DNA of 64,000 bases from Lota lota (Eukaryota > Chordata > Actinopteri > Gadiformes > Lotidae): NCBI GenBank assembly GCA_026745465.1, contig JACYXH010000273.1:453546-517545 (forward strand), read 5' to 3'. A program made the translations under genes and the position numbers. The notes beneath the pieces are model-generated. The model did not search any database. It saw only the letters and a program-made list of their open reading frames with translations, and was not told where the DNA came from. Below are positions 47,990-64,000 of the stretch, in pieces. Numbering within the stretch: position 1 is the first letter of the stretch; each line of letters begins with the position of its first letter.

Positions 47990-49179
47990 TTTAGTTGGTG
48001 TAATACAAAGCTGTACACGAGAAAAAAATAACACGTTATTACTTAACGGAATAGGGAATGTTTAAACAACCACAATCGTAATAAGGGGCTATTATTAACA
48101 GCATGCAAGACAGCAGCCTATAGCTAGACTGAGTTAAACGGGCTGAGAATTGTGGTGTCTATAGGGAAATGATCACAAACATACATTCGGATAACCTGGT
48201 TAGAAAAACAATGGCATTGACCCGGGGTCCAAACTTACCTAGATGCCGATCAACAAACGGCTTTAATTAATTAATTGTGTTTACTTCTGTTTACAGAGTC
48301 AAGCTGGAAGAGAAAGAACTGTGGCTGATAAGTCATTAGACTGTGTTTTCACAAGCACCGGAGCTCCTTGTATTCAAAAGAACAAAAAGAACGACTCCGA
48401 CACGGAAGTGGAAGCCTCCGTTCTGCGTGAAGCTAGCGGAAATAGATGATTGGCAACTTGTCCATTCTTTTGGAAATAAAGCTCCCACGTTGTAGGATAC
48501 ACAAAATATTATGGGAATTCACAATGAAGTGTCATTAGTCGAAACACCCAAATAATAATAACAACAACAACAACAACAACAACAACGAATAATTACAACA
48601 ACACAATTAACTATGGATAATTTCATTACCATAATTCCAATAGAGATCCATGGATCATTTTGTAACAGCATTAAAATGACGGGGAATCCGAACTACTAAG
48701 AGGTGCGAAGAGCTTTCATTGATTTATTAAAATGTTGTTATCGTCAATAGTGTCAATTTATGTACCAGTTCAACAAAAATAGGAAGTGACATTTAGTCAA
48801 AGGTAAACGACATGCCACGATTGGCTGAAAAATATTTTGCGTTTAAGAAAGTACTTTATTAACAAATGTAGATGCGCTTTAAACACTTTTATTGTGAAGA
48901 ACATTTGCGGACTTTGCTGCTCGTTGTAGCAGTTCTATGTTTCCCTCTGGTGTTTCCTTTGAATGTACGCCGCTAATAACCTGCCGTTTTGTCAATGTCA
49001 CGCAGCCAAATGGGTCTAATCAACACAATAATTAATCATAGCTCGATGGGGGATTCTTCTTTTTTTGTTTACACTGGGAAAACTCACTCTCCCTTGCAGC
49101 ACTGCGCCCCCCCGCCCATCTCCCGCCTTCCCTCTTGCGTCTCCTCGGACTGCTAGCTATCCGTGTTGTTGTTGAAGCA
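47990..49179. other. psenen-kmt2b divergent intergenic region
   Basis: Holds the upstream regions of both genes, a CAA-rich patch at 48555-48590 and GC-richer sequence at 49090-49180 just before kmt2b. No TATA box was recognised. A shared promoter is possible, but 1.2 kb separates the starts. Confidence 0.45.
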
Positions 49180-63872
<14,693 letters not shown>

Positions 63873-64000
63873 GTGGGCCGCTTGAAACACCCCCCCCCCC
63901 CTCCCCGCGCGCGCGCGCACAGGCCCCGGAGACATGAGGCCGCCGCGCTACGCCCCATTTACTTTGTGGTGACGGTGAATGCCGGCGGAGCCCGCTAACG

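Overview
This is eukaryotic, vertebrate DNA: multi-exon genes with GT-AG introns, Ig-fold, RabGAP, serine protease, GPCR and MLL-type proteins. Gene content is teleost-like. The extreme load of (GT)n, (CA)n, G/C homopolymers and minisatellites, plus a tRNA-like SINE fragment, suggests a codfish-type (gadiform) genome; that assignment is inference. Most exon chains below were traced by hand and their codon phases checked; uncertain junctions are marked.

Layout. 0.7-8.0 kb: 3' part of a sialic-acid-binding Ig-like lectin (Siglec/MAG/CD22-type), + strand. 9.2-11.6 kb: two CAGCCAGC-rich minisatellites. 12.2-18.0 kb: a complete ten-exon TBC (RabGAP) gene, +. 18-21.2 kb: gene-free, with AT-rich repeats, a 77-bp inverted-repeat element and a seven-copy 43-bp array. 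21.3-24.9 kb: an intron-bearing hspa8-like HSP70 copy broken by frameshifts, a stop and repeat expansions, +. 25.6-28.8 kb: complete seven-exon chymotrypsin-like protease (ctrl) with a TATA box, +. 29.9-31.6 kb: chemoattractant-type GPCR, +. From 33.4 kb there is a compact block of lin37 (-), proser3 (+), hspb6-like small heat-shock gene (-), psenen (-) and the 5' two-thirds of kmt2b (+), which runs off the right edge before the SET domain. The same genes cluster on human 19q13.12, so this is conserved synteny in a shuffled local order. lin37/proser3 and psenen/kmt2b are head-to-head pairs.

Functionally the right-hand block holds nuclear regulators (LIN37 of the MuvB/DREAM complex; KMT2B, an H3K4 methyltransferase), the gamma-secretase subunit PEN-2 and a small chaperone. 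The left half holds immune, digestive and trafficking genes without an obvious shared pathway.

The most unusual signal is how tandem repeats relate to splice sites. In several introns the repeat unit itself contains a splice junction. The strongest case is kmt2b: ten perfectly phased GTAAGT donors, one every 36 bp, each unit open in frame and encoding an extra CxxC knuckle just before PHD3. Similar arrays carry the acceptors of ctrl exon 2 (5 copies, 44 bp), TBC exon 7 (about 20 copies) and Siglec exon 4 (2 copies), and the donor of kmt2b exon 9. Two further donors (TBC exon 9, proser3 exon 5) are the first GT of a long GT microsatellite.
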